Source: Artocarpus heterophyllus (Eukaryota > Streptophyta > Magnoliopsida > Rosales > Moraceae). Taken from it: a stretch of DNA of 64,000 nucleotides. The position numbers and the translations under genes are program-made. The notes under the pieces were generated by a model that saw only the letters and a program-made list of their open reading frames with translations, had not been told where the DNA came from and made no database searches. Below are positions 26,373 through 37,999 of the stretch, one piece after another (position 1 is the stretch's first letter; each line of letters begins with the position of its first letter). The stretch is from assembly GCA_025403435.1 (NCBI GenBank), contig CM046333.1:13727770-13791769 (forward strand), given 5' to 3'.

Positions 26373-27554
26373 TTCCTTTTAACTGGGAAGATAGAAAAAT
26401 ATAATGTAAGACACGCGTGGACTATAAAGGTTGTCACCTCATAGCATTATCTAGAATTTTGTACTTCTACTATTAATTTTGATGCTGCTATGATGGATAT
26501 CCTTATTCTGATAAACTATGGAAACAAATGAAAAGCTTACGTATCAAATTTAAATTACTTTTTTTCTTGAAAAGAAAAAGAAAAAATGATAATGCCTACA
26601 ATATCACTTTCTAAACATGGACAAGGGGACATAATTTGGGCTTTCTTCAGAAAATTATGTTGCATCTTTAACCCAAAAATGTAAATTTGTCTTATTTCAA
26701 ACATTGTCTTCAATGTTCCTTGTTGTAATTACAAAATCCAACGAGTTTTGAGTGAAGATACGTTGTTTTCTTTGTTTTTCACCTTTAAAAAGATACTACC
26801 TTGTTTTTAAATTTGTATCTTAAAAAGCTTCGTTAATTTCTATATTCTAATTTAAAATGAGGTTTGGGTTTTCGATTAATAAAGAGAGAAAAAGAGGTAA
26901 CAACTCAGCCTAGCCACTCAATCTAAAGCTTGGTTGCTTAATTTTTTTTTTATTTTGCTCCTAGTATTATCTTTGACGCACGAGTCATTGAGACACAAAG
27001 GTTAAGCTTAAAAATAATTATTGAACAAAACCTATTTTGGCCCCCCGGATACCTTAAAAGGCTTAAACACCTGTTGTAGTATTGTTCTTTTATGATCCCA
27101 ATATCTATTATGTACATGTACTACTAGAAGTTTCATTTGATTATTATTGATGGTTCTGAAAATTTTGACACCGTATTGCCTATGGATATAGCTTTTTAAT
27201 TATGAACTCTTCCTTTTGGGACAATTTAAAATGGGATTTTGGCAACCCTGTTCATATATTAGTCATTTCTACCCAATCCGAAGAATTGATGACTCATGAA
27301 ACCGTCACAGATTACCCGTCATTATATTTTTTAATTAAAAAAATAATCATTTTTGGCTAAGAATAAAAAATAATAATCATTTCTAGTCACTAGTAAATTG
27401 CATCTCCTGTTTGCTACAACCTAGCATATGCTGCTTTAAAATGTAAGGGGTCAGAGAAACCGTTCCTTTGGGCCCTTGCCAAAGCAAAAGGACAGGTGAC
27501 CCTTGTGAAGCACTAGCACTAACTTTAGACAAGTTGTATATATTTATCACGTTT

Positions 27555-28388
27555 TGTTGAATTTTGACTAAATTACTTAGTTGAAACAAATCCAAATTAA
27601 CTCTAATACTTGTAGAGTAAATCATAAAGTGACTCTTTTGCATGACATTCTTAAAAGTTTCTCGTGAAACAGTGTGTCAAAACGGACCATGATTGTATTG
27701 TGTTTGAACAACTAAGCTGTCACTAACCAGCAACTTATATACAAAAATATAGATTCATTCTTCATACCTGCATGCTATAGAAGTGATATTTCTAGGTGTA
27801 TTCAATCCATTCTTCTGTTAGCATGAACATAAATTAGACCGGTTAATCCTATATCCTATTGTATAAAAAGCTGGCGAACTCTATATCTCTAGCATATGGA
27901 CCCTGTGTTTGTTAGGTCATGGCGCATAATTTAAACCCCTACTGATTTATCACCTATATAGAAAAGGCAGCAAAGCCCACCGAGTCTGTGAGAATGAAGC
28001 ATCAGTACATGGGACAGAGTTGGGCAACGTGGCGCTGAGTCATGGAAGCAGTGGCACTCGGTCGAAGCTTTCCAAAACGTTGAACAGCGTTTAGCGCCGT
28101 GATGCTGGGAGGCCAAGGCCGTGGCACTGGGTCACGAATCAGCGATTTATTTTTGAGAAACTACTCTTTTTTTTATATTTTTATAAATAGAAGATGCTAC
28201 GGCTTATTTGTGCATCTAATAAAATATATAAAGAGAGAGAAAGGAAAAGAGAAAGAAACCTAGAGAGTGTGTGTAATTTTCTCTTCTAAGCTTTTTAATT
28301 ATCATAATAAATTATTATGCAATAGCTGAAAGTTGACGTAGCTTTTACGTTAATGATAAACCACTAAATTTTATATGTTTTTGTCTCA
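27555..28388 (+). mobile_element. probable solo LTR (834 bp)
   Basis: The segment begins TGTTGAATTTTGACTAA, ends TTTTTGTCTCA and is flanked on both sides by CGTTT (27550-27554 and 28389-28393), a perfect 5-bp direct repeat of the kind LTR integration leaves. Inside, a TATA-like TTTATAAATAG (about 28182) is followed by CTAATAAAATATATAAAG, a layout typical of an LTR promoter and R region. No primer binding site or internal region follows, so it would be a recombined solo LTR. The ends share only TG/CA, so the boundary call rests mainly on the flanking repeat. Confidence 0.5.
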
Positions 28389-28389
28389 C

Positions 28390-30028
28390 GTTTTTGCTCT
28401 CAGTAGAGTTATTTTTTTTATTTTTTTTTTGATTTACAACACTGTCATCTCTCTCCCGTACGGTCCCTTGTAAACTGTTGGATAAAAACCTGATTAAACC
28501 CTTTTCTGTTATCTTGACTCCTCATGACATATTAAAAGTTAAAATGTACTCCAACTTGTTCTTTTTTATACTAAAAATCTTGAGAAAAAATTCCAACATG
28601 AAATGGAATACATTCCGATCTTATTAGATAAAAAACCTCAAATCATAGAGGATGTTTGGTTAAGAATTGTTTACACCATAAATTCAGTTATGCATAATGT
28701 AAAACTCTCATATGTTATAGTAAAAAAAAAATTACTATAGTATAAAGCTCTCATATGTTACAGTAAAAACGGTCTCTACAAAATGGTTCCGTTACTAGGC
28801 AAACACCGAAATAGTAAATAAAGAATTCTGCAGGTAGTTCTTTGGCAACATATGACAATGAGAACCAATGGACAAATGACCAACACTTAAAAACCTTTTT
28901 TGGAACTTTCTTTTTCCCCGCACATTTAAAAATATCTTTTTTTATTGCCTTTCCCATTCGTTTTTCTTCATTAGTGCTCCTCCCACAATTCATAATATCT
29001 CTCTCTCTCTCTCTCTCTCTTTTCCACCACCATGGTCTAATGATTGAGAGCAACGAAAATTGGATTCCCAAATAAAATGAAACTAGACAATGTCATGACG
29101 CAAAAGATAAACCCCATTATTTTCCCTTTCTTCTCCATTATTTTCGAATAATTGAAAAAAAAAAAGAAGGTCTAAGTCAAAATGATTCACAGTCACGGAA
29201 TTCAAAGACCTTCACATTTGTGACTAAAAGTATAGGAGAAATGGACAATATCATTGTACAATTGAATGGTTTCTTTAGATTATTTTCAAGTACTATTTAG
29301 AGAAGAATCTAAGTCCCCCCATCCAACGTAATAAAGCTAAACTACGATTTGATTTGGCCCTCAAGCCTGCGCATTTTCTAATCAGATCTATTCCTTATTC
29401 CCAATTCCCACCAGTTGTATATGACAAGATTGACAAGTAAAAATTTAAGTTCCAAATGTATACCATATAAAGTTTCCATAAACTTTGTTCCACGTGCTTA
29501 TTAGTTACAATTGTTATACATTAAAAAAAAACTCCACAACGAAAAAGTGAAAAGGGCAAAAATCTAAGCTTTGGATTTTTTTTTATTTTTTATTTTTTGA
29601 GGATCTTCCTTAATTCCAATGCGTTAGACCTCAAGTAGTCAAGTTTTCCTTGGTGGCAAAAGGACAGCCTCTTATAAAGATTTCCTCAAGCAAATTAAGT
29701 ACTAGAAGATCAAGAAAGAAACAAAACAAATATGTAGGTAGGAATTTTCTTTACCTAGCTACTGGTTTTTCAGCATCAAAATTCAAAGTATTCTGGCACA
29801 CAGGTTTGTGAGAATTGGGATTCATCTTTCTTTCTTTTTTCTCTCTCCCCTAAAAAAATAAATTCTCTGCTTCTCTCTTTCCATCTTTTTTCTTTTCTTT
29901 ATTTTTGTTTTTTTTTAAAATATCCATGATGGATTATGCTAGGCTTTCAAGATACCATTCCGGATCTACTGCTTTGCATCCAAGTTTAATATGCAAAACT
30001 CCTTGTGCGAAATATTGGGTTTTTTTAG
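28390..30028. other. intergenic stretch
   Basis: No gene seen. It contains a MITE at 28653-28805, a CT microsatellite (about 28999-29020) and pyrimidine-rich tracts around 29820-29920. Confidence 0.6.
28653..28805. mobile_element. short MITE, recurrent family, best-preserved type
   Basis: The left end is TGTTTGGTTAAGAATTG; the right end reverse-complemented is TGTTTGCCTAGTAACGG. It contains two copies of CTCATATGTTAYAGTAAAA (around 28706 and 28750). Non-coding. Superfamily is uncertain (hAT-like by short TIRs); no clear target duplication. Confidence 0.45.
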
Positions 30029-31316
30029 TAAATTATTATATTGGTCCTCAATCTTTTGCGGAAAACAGATTTTGATCTTTAATTTTTTTATTTTTTAACT
30101 CTTAACCTTCTATTTTAATTATTGAGAGATTAATTTAACGGTTAAAAAGTTAAAATTTGACCGTTAAAAATGGTTATATATTATTTTTAATTAAAATTAT
30201 CAAAGTATTTCTCAAACAATTGATATATTAAAAATTAAATATAAATCACCGTCATTGATCTAATAACACCAAATTATAGCCATTAGTTTGATTTTTATCC
30301 AAAATAATATTCAAAATCATTAAAATTAAAAAAAAAATCACAAAACCCGATAGCTCTTCCACTGTCACTGACCCTGCCCACCGACCCCCTCTCGTGCCAG
30401 CGACCCCTCCTTTACATTGCACCCAGTCCTCCCTATTGACTTACGACCCCGTTGAACCTTGGCGACAAAGACAAGCTCTAATCTGCCATGGTGACCACCA
30501 ATTTGCGATGCTGACCTCCTCCAAGCTCCGATTTGCCACACCGATCTCCAATCTGCCACGGCCATGAAGATGATCTTTGATATTCTGTGGTGACTTCCAA
30601 CCTCCATGGCGACGAAGTGTTTGCTCAATCTTCTTTAGGTTGTGTTCTCTCTCCATTTGTTTTCTTTTTTTTTTTTTTTTTTGGAAGGGGGTGGGGGTGA
30701 GAGATTTTATGAAACTGGCGCCACCCCCAAACCCAGCCCTCCTCGTCGACCCTTGCCATGGATCACCGATGCCCCCCCAACCTCATCCCCGTCGAGCCCT
30801 TTCCCCGTCTCACCCAGCGTACCCCCCCTTAGTCGACCCCCTTTCCATTTCTTGATCTCTTCCACTCTCCCCATCTGCTTCTTCTTCTTCTTTTTCCCGC
30901 AAAAATGGCACTGCTGTTGTTCAATCGGTGGGCAAAGGAGAGCCACTGAGGGACATCGTCACTACTGCATAATCTCGACGTAAGAACCACTGGGTTGGAA
31001 TATGGACGAGATTTTGGGTTTTTTACTTTTTAATTTTGCTTATTGTATTTTTTTAGGAGATCTTGCTGATAGTATTTAATATTATATAGTTTTATTCTAT
31101 TGGGTTTTATGTTTTTTTTTAATTTCTTAAAACAATATTAGTCATTTTACTAAGATGCACTTATTATGGACAGTTATGTGGCACAAAGGTTAACGAATAA
31201 CCGTTAAAATAGTCTTTTATAACTAAAATGAAAAATTGTGGACAAATAAATTTAAAAAAAAGTTAAAGACAAAAATCTTATTTTTGTGAAAGGTTGAGGA
31301 TCAATCCAATAATTTA
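30029..31316. mobile_element. Mutator-like non-autonomous element with long TIRs
   Basis: Long inverted repeats of about 150 bp border this 1288-bp segment. The left begins TAAATTATTATATTGGTCCT; the right, reverse-complemented, begins TAAATTATTGGATTGATCCT, and both continue through a CTTTAA...TTT tract to TTTAACGGTTA. The core (about 30355-30990) is GC-rich, with proline-rich open frames on both strands but no recognisable protein. TIR length suggests a MULE; a 9-bp target duplication is not evident. The core may be captured gene sequence (Pack-MULE-like), which is inference. Confidence 0.65.
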
Positions 31317-32500
31317 TCTTCTTCTTTTTTTTTTCACTTTGATTTCATTCGTTATCTTCTCTCCTTTGAAGAATAATTCCGTCCAAAAAGTCCTAAGGCC
31401 GGCATGAAAATGATGTTGTTCCATAAAGTCAATCGCCACGAGATATCCGCGGCGCAATAATCCAACGTGATTTGCATGATTATGGATTTTCGCTATATGA
31501 TCATACGTCTCATTTTGCATGGTCGGTAAGAAATAAATTATGCGGATGAAGAGAATCTCATATGTATAGAACCGACTGCATATCTTTTTTTATCCAGAAA
31601 CTTTCATTATTTGCATTTGGGAAGAAAATTTGGGACCAAATCTTGATCAATAAGGAGTGGAATCAAATAACTAAAGTGCCCTTTATATAAATACTTTATA
31701 TAAATTTTTTATATAGTGTATCCAATTTATTTAATCGTAATTGCCCTTTTCCTTATCATAAGGTTATGCATGCTTTTGCCTTATCATAAGGCCGTGCCTA
31801 CTAAAACATCAATGAGAGTTTTTTATTTTCTTTATCTTAAGATTGTCCCACAAAAATGTTATCATCACATAGCCACCATTAAAACACAATTTATGGTGGT
31901 TACATATATAGTCTAACGATAAATTCACACAAAATATGTATATATAGTCTAACGATAAATTCACACAAAATATGTATAGTTCAAATATTCCAAGTAAAAA
32001 AATTTATATTGCAAGCAAATGAATTTGTGACTTCGGTTGGTTCAACGTTTTCTTCTTCAGTCTCACAATGGGTCGTAAATTATGCAAAGACTTTGATAGA
32101 AAGAAGAGAATAGAACCAAAACGACAATAATCATTAGGAAAGTGGATATGCAAATTATACTAAAGGCACATGCAGTCAAGCTGAGAGCTCAAGAGTTAAA
32201 AGTCAATGTATATACCAGAAGAGTTGGTTGTTGGCATGCAGAAAGCACGTGGACGTGGGATTGGGAGCATATAACTAAGGGTTAATGAGACAATTGGCCC
32301 AATTCTATTTATTGAATTAAAATATGACTCTAATTTATAAAAATTCTATAAATATTTCATAATAATATCATTAAAATTATTTATATGTAATTATATAGTA
32401 CAATATGTAATATCATTAAGATAATTATTATATCATCCAAAATATTTTTAAAATATTTTAAATATTTTATTAAATTTTAATTTTTTAATAATAATTAGGA
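31317..32500. other. intergenic stretch
   Basis: No gene seen. It contains a near-exact 36-bp tandem duplication at 31905-31976 and very AT-rich DNA from 32300 to 32510. Confidence 0.6.
31905..31976. repeat. 36-bp tandem duplication
   Basis: TATATAGTCTAACGATAAAT with TCACACAAAATATG occurs twice in tandem (31905-31940 and 31941-31976). The copies are essentially identical. Confidence 0.9.
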
Positions 32501-33300
32501 TACATCTTGTAGTTTTTTATGTAGCGAAAGCTTAAGCGAGCTGGTAAGGCGAAAACCATCATCTCTGTGTCAAGGGCTAGACTCTTTTGGTCTCTATTGT
32601 GGGCTGTTAAGGCCCATTTTGTTTTAGTATATGGGCCGGATAAACGTAAACAAGGTTCTCTCTGGGACCGTTTAAGAAAAGAGAAAACTAAATGCCCTTG
32701 TTATGAGCACTCCTTACTAAAATGTCTCTCAATTTTATCCTTTCAAAATTGTTCCTCTTGTGTTATTTTTTTATCTAACTTTATTTTTAATTGTCTTTTT
32801 TACCTTGATGTTCTTTTTTCTTTTCTTCTTCCGATATTTCATTTATGCTCTCTCGCGCTCTATCTCCTCTCGCTCTCCCTCTCCCTCCCCCTCGTTCTTC
32901 TTTGTCACTCTCTTTCTTCTCTCCGCCAAGTCGTCGTCGCTGGAATCGTCATGGAAGCTTGGATCGACCACGGCCGATGATCAGGCCGCGATTGGAAGCT
33001 CAGATCTCCATGCGACGGGCGACGATCGAACAGTCACCATCTGCTAATCAATGTTAGATCTGTTCTACGAGTGTTGGTTTCAGAAGACGGGCTTGAATTG
33101 GAGGCGGAGACGATGCAGGTGCTGCTCTGAACGGAGTTGCAGATCGTCTCCGTCATTTTGTAGTAGATCCTCCGTCTTCGGCAAGGTCTGCGTCATCGGA
33201 GGAGATCCTTTCAAGTTCTCGATACATCTCTCTGTCTCTCTTCAATCCATTTGCAAATGTCCATTTCTCGCTGTGTTTGGTTTAGAAGAAGAGAAAATGC
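32500..33300 (+). other. promoter-like and 5'-leader-like segment of a chimeric pseudogene
   Basis: The segment resembles a housekeeping promoter and leader. It has two GGCCCA/TGGGCC site II-like elements (about 32609 and 32629), a pyrimidine-rich tract (32820-32920), then a GC-richer stretch (32930-33270) with several short open frames but none I recognise. A tRNA-like AGCGAGCTGGTAAGGCG near 32534 hints at a SINE scrap. The proposal that it drove or belongs to the fragments at 33800-34211 is inference from position. Confidence 0.3.
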
Positions 33301-33801
33301 GAGATATAAAATAGAGGACTAGGTTCTGGTCTTCTATACTTCTAATTTTTCTTTTTGTTGATGAGAAGTTCAGTTTTGGAGTGAAATAACATAGATTAAT
33401 CAAATTCTTTTTTATTTTACTTGAAAAATCTAGAAAATCTTTTGAATTTTTCATTTAGGCCTCTAAAAAATCAAAAAAATTCTTTTCATTGGCTATTGGT
33501 TGCAATTTGTTTATGTTATTTATATCGTTTGTTTTGGAATTCCTCTGATATATCTTTTATTGAATTTTTAGAGTTTGACTTATAGCAGTAGTGAGTAATT
33601 TAGGTTTGTCTTTCAGTGATGTAAGGAACAATGATGGAGGATAATAAAAATATATAATTTTGGCTAGTTTTTCATTTGGATATTGTCTATTCAATTGAGT
33701 CAAATTCATTATTTTTTGGGTCAATTGTGTTAATGTAACACTCGGTATTTTCTTTCACTATCTTTTGGGAAAGTGCAAGTTTGTTTGTTCATTTGTCTGT
33801 A

Positions 33802-34211
33802 GGAATATTGGTTTGTTAGAATCTTCTCTTCCATGGCTTTAACTATAGGATTATTATTCTCGATGAGGTGCATGAAAGATCTATAGAGTCTGAGCTTGGC
33901 GCTGTTAAAGTGATAATGGGACTGAAAGTAAGTCACTTTTAATGATTACATTATGGATGAATTTGATGGAATTTTATCCATATTCAGTCCTATTACATTA
34001 TGATCTGATTGCGATTGGCTTCTTGGAAATTTTAGTTTGTAATTTGATAATTGGTGGTTCTTTGCCTTTTGGAATAGGGTGTTTGAGTTACGAGGACGGT
34101 TTTAAGTGTTGTTTTTGTTCTTTGCAGGGTCGAAATGTTATTCTACAGGGAAGTTTTAGGGCTCCTAAAGTCACAAAAGATGGCATTATCGTAGCAAAAA
34201 GTATTGAATTC
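33802..34211 (+). pseudogene. chimeric pseudogene: DExH helicase-like piece joined to chaperonin-60 piece
   Basis: Part A (about 33830-33893) reads NYRIIILDEVHERSIESEL, matching helicase motif II and its surroundings in plant DExH-box RNA helicases. Part B follows in the same frame: AVKVIMGLK, a GT donor at 33928, a 200-bp intron, a CAG acceptor, then GRNVILQGSFRAPKVTKDG and VAKSIEF (34128-34211). That order matches the N-terminal ATP-binding part of mitochondrial chaperonin 60, whose conserved version is AVKVTMGPK then GRNV. Coding similarity stops after 34211 and the rest of both genes is missing. The upstream part of the helicase piece appears frame-damaged. The retained intron argues for DNA-level capture rather than a processed copy. 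Confidence 0.6.
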
Positions 34212-34369
34212 ATGTTTTTGTTCACCGTGGATATTTGAAATATAGTGGTTTGCATTGCATGATTACTTTATTTGCCCAAGTGCCTCTCATGTTTTTGCAA
34301 TGTTGTTATTTTGTAATGATTTTACGGAAACAATTGTAATACGGTAGTATTTTTTAGGAAAAAAATAAT

Positions 34370-35600
34370 CTATTAGATTCCGATTTAGAATCTGGTAGGT
34401 TTTGGGATTGAATTTAAAGATTTTAATGATTTTTTTAATGGAATCTGGTATAGAACCCGACAGGTTTCATGACAAAATCTAGCGGGTTCCAATTAGTTCG
34501 GGGATAGAACCCGATGGGCTCTGAGACAAAATCTAATAGGTTCAAAAAATATCTTGAAATCTGGTAGATTCTAAGTTGAAACCTAGCAGGTGATAACCCG
34601 GCACATGCGTTGGTGACCGAAGGTAGGGCTGGCAATTTTAGACACGGTACAATAACACGATACGAAAATGATACGAGATAAACGGGTTTGAATTGTACGT
34701 TTATTAATTATGTCATAAATGGGTTGGCACGAATAACACGAAAATAAACGGGCTGAATTCGTGCTAACACGCTAAACACGTTTCAACACGTTTAATTAGA
34801 CATTTAAACTTAAAAATAAAAATATTTGAAATATTTATAGTAAGTTAGTATTAATTAGATATTGTGTTTTTGTTAATTTTTTTTATTGGTTTTTTAAATT
34901 TTTTTAATTTTTTTTTTAAATTTTTAGTTAATTGGATCATAAACGTGTCATATGCGTGTTGTTATCGTATCAACCCATCACGGCACGTTTAATAATCATG
35001 TTAATCGTGTCACGCTGTGTTACGCCTGCCATAGGCATGTCGTGTTCGTGTTTGCATTTCTGGCACGTTTATTAATCGTGTCATGTTCGTGTTCGGGCTA
35101 AACGTGTCATGATGTAAACGTGCTGACACGAACACGATTATTGTCAGCTCTAACCAAAGGCCATTGGCTCTTCTTTGTTTAAAAAAAATGTTAGAATATA
35201 GTATGTTTCAAGTTAAAACTTGGCAGGTTACAACCCAGCACCAGCGCCTACAACCAAAGGCAATTGGTACTTTTTTGTTTCAAAAATATATATGTTAGAA
35301 TCTAATAGGTTCAAACTTGGAACCAACCATGTTTCAATTCGGCACACTACGTTGGCGTCCAAAGGTGGTTGGTGTTTCTTTGTTTCAAACAAAATATGTT
35401 AAAATTTGATAGGTTCTAGGTTCTAATTCAACACCTTGTGTTGGCAATGGGAGGCAGTTGGTGCTTCTTTATTTCAAACAAAAATGTTGGATTCTAGTAG
35501 GTTTCACTTCAGAACCTACCAAGTTCCAATCCGATACCCCACGCCGATGACAAGATGCGAGTTCTAAGCCGAAACTTGGCTGGTTTTATTTCGACATCCC
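34370..35600. repeat. degenerate tandem repeat of about 100 bp
   Basis: Successive units share ATGTTAGAATCTRRTAGGTT, an ACTTGGMA-type block, a GTTGG...CCAAAGG block and TGGTRCTTCTTTGTTTCAAA. Units begin near 35188, 35292, 35395 and 35484; earlier, more decayed units lie from 34370 to 34623. The array is split by the hAT element at 34624-35152. No coding function is evident. Confidence 0.65.
34624..35152. mobile_element. hAT-type MITE (529 bp) with 8-bp target duplication
   Basis: The left terminus TAGGGCTGGCAA and the right terminus, reverse-complemented, TAGAGCTGACAA match at 10 of 12 bases. Outside them lie ACCGAAGG (34616-34623) and ACCAAAGG (35153-35160), an 8-bp duplication with one mismatch, as expected for hAT insertions. 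The body is rich in ACACG/CGTGT words arranged as inverted repeats. No transposase frame, so it is non-autonomous. Removing it rejoins a unit of the surrounding tandem repeat. Confidence 0.8.
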
Positions 35601-36340
35601 CATGAGTGAATGGGAGGAAAAATAACTTGGTCTTTTAATAAATCTTGAATTTCTAATAAAAGGGTAGTTTTGATAAGTGATTTGCTAAAGCACATTTTTA
35701 ATAAAGTGGTACAATTGGGGGGCATTCTTGAAAGTTGTTTTTAAGAAAATTATGCTTACGCCACACCTTTTTAATGCTTTTATGGTTTCTATAGTAATCA
35801 AAGGTTTAGTCAAGTCTAACACAACTTTCATGACCCACCTATTCATCATTTCAGCTCTTTTCTAACATATTTAAAAACATAATTAGGGTATTTGCCAAAT
35901 GAATTCAAACTCAAAAAATAAGTTTAAATACTATAACATGTATAGCTTTACATGATAGACAGTTTAAACTTATGAGTTTGAACTCACTTGACAAATACAA
36001 GGACCATTTCACGTAGTATAGAAAAGCAAATTTACCTTCATTTAAGTATTGCAAGTCCTTTTCTCTCTCAAAAAAAGATTTCACTTCCATCAGATTTGTC
36101 AAAGATCAACATGGTGAAAAGAAGAAGGCCGAGATAGGTGTCATGCAGACAAAAAAAATCGAAGATTGGCTTCAATATCGCACAAAGGAAGGAGATCTGA
36201 AGACTGACATAGCACAAGGCTCGTGTTTTTTTTTCTTTGAAAGCCTAACTACAATTTGTTTACTTATTCCCCTCCTATGTTATTTTTCTACCCTTGTTCT
36301 CCTTAATTATACAAAAATTCCCTATGAATTATAGGATTTT
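35601..36340. other. intergenic stretch
   Basis: Nothing supportable: AT-rich DNA with short open frames that resemble no family. Confidence 0.6.
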
Positions 36341-37123
36341 TAACACTTTGCCCCCCCAAACTTTAAAATGTAATATCCGTTCCTCTTAAAGTATGAATTG
36401 TTAACAAAATAGTCCTTCTGTTAGAATTTTAACAAAAAAATTGACAAATGATTATAAAGTTAGGGGTATTTTGATGATTTTGGTTATAAAAATAGCCATA
36501 AAATTAAAACTATAATAAAAATAGTCCGCGTTAATGATTAAAACAAAGAAAAAAATCAATTAAAACTATTATACCATTGGAATCCTTCTTTTTGATATAC
36601 CAAAATTTTCTTTAAAATTATATTTTTTTTCACACCTAAAAGGTATTTTGAAATTTTAAAAGTTATATATATTGATAAAATGCAACAAAAATATAACAAA
36701 AATATATTCAATATAAGAAAAAATGTAACATAAAATTTTCAAAGAGAAAGACTCTGATAGCATTAATAAAATTTCTTTCATATTTTTGAAGTTTTTTTTG
36801 TTATTTATACCTTTAAAAATTTCAAAATACTTTTTGAGTGTGAAGAAAATAAAATTTTAAAGAAAATTTTGGTATATCAAAAAAAAAAAGAAAAATTCAC
36901 ATAATAGTATGTTTTTAATTAATTTTTTAACATCAATAAAGACTATTTTTATTATAGTTTAATTTTTTTATAATTTTCATAAGTAGGATTATCAAAATAC
37001 CCTTAATTTTAAAATCATTTGTCAACTTGTCACTAAAATTCTAATAGAATGACCATTTTTGTTAACAGTTCATACTTCATGGGAAACAGATGTTATATTT
37101 TGAAGTTCAAGGGGTAAAGTGTT
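36341..37123. mobile_element. foldback element with arms of about 330 bp
   Basis: The left arm (36341 to about 36668) and right arm (about 36795-37123) are inverted copies along nearly their whole length. Shared blocks are the end TAACACTTT, AAGTATGAAYTGTTAACAAA, TTGACAAATGATT, AACTATAATAAAAATAGTC, GATATACCAAAATTTTCTTT and GTATTTTGAAATTTT. Only about 125 bp separates the arms, so a transcript would fold into a long hairpin. There is no coding capacity. The type is a Mutator-like or foldback MITE; flanking AGGATTT and AGGCTTT may be a decayed target duplication. Confidence 0.85.
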
Positions 37124-37154
37124 ATAAAGGCTTTAGTTTTGCTAATTAAAATTT

Positions 37155-37290
37155 GTGATTATTGCAAGCATAGCCTAGCAGTAAAATCACTCCCAAACTC
37201 CACCATATAGTGAAGAGTTCGAATGCCCCCACCCTCAAGTTAAAAAAAAATTAAATTTATGATTCAATGACCAACAATTAATGCATTGAG
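37155..37290 (+). mobile_element. probable tRNA-derived SINE
   Basis: A pol III A box-like element (ATAGCCTAGCAGT, about 37170-37182) is followed about 35 bp later by a B box-like GAGTTCGAATGCC (37215-37227), then a short tail with an A run (37242-37250). The spacing suits an internal promoter, but the sequence between boxes does not fold as an intact tRNA. Ends are approximate. Confidence 0.55.
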
Positions 37291-37999
37291 GCATATCCAA
37301 ATTTGTTTTATTGAGTAAATTTTATTAAAAAAATTATTAAAACATTATAAATTTACAAAATCATTCTTGTGGTTAATTTCAAATAAATTTCATATATTTT
37401 GTTGCATTTTTTCTTATTAAATGGTTACACAGTTCTATTAAAATCTTAAAAGTAATAACCAGACAATATTAAGTAAACCTTTCAAAGATTTGACAAATCG
37501 CATGTTAAAAAAAATAACAAACTAACTACGTATGTTCCTCCAACTGACTATATCAAAAAGCTTAGTGTAGGGATGGCTTTGAAGAGGCAAAGTAGATAAA
37601 GGCTTCTCGTCTTTATGCCATTTGCATCCCATTTTGCCTTCAAAATCCTGTCAAACCTCGTGTCTGTGATATTACTTAAAAAATGGTAAAATTTATGTAA
37701 TATTGTCAAATGTGGTCATTATTTATGGCCAATTTCGTACTAGGCCCCTCCGATAGCCCAAGACTAACATCTTTGTCTTACGACATGAATAAGCTCACTT
37801 TGTGGACCCAAGCCACGCTTAGAAAACTATTGTGGGTTGTGATTTAGTAGGCCATGAGTAGTTAAATGGGTTCGTATGTTTTGGTTCGTTTGATTTTGAG
37901 TTTCACTTGGGGGGATTTCGAAACCAATTGAACTAAAATAAATGAACAATGGAAGAAAATAATTCAAAAGCCTTGCTTTTGCCCTTTAGAATAGCCCAA

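Larger units (their letters stand above)
14990..27554. other. long intergenic region upstream of TPP
   Basis: There is no supportable gene in this 12.5 kb. It is AT-rich with many homopolymer runs and microsatellites: TA runs at about 18461-18494 and 23343-23372, a CT run at about 19875-19898, poly-A at about 24118-24142 and a compound repeat at 26316-26372. MITE-like elements (near 15245, 21920, 22699, 25637), a direct duplication (22538/22857) and a possible decayed coding scrap (25306-25560, minus) are listed separately. Confidence 0.6.

Noticed and set aside
30577..30983. Proline-rich open frames in the Mutator-like core
   Set aside because: Frames are open on both strands because of GC bias and pyrimidine runs; no domain is visible, so they were not called as genes.
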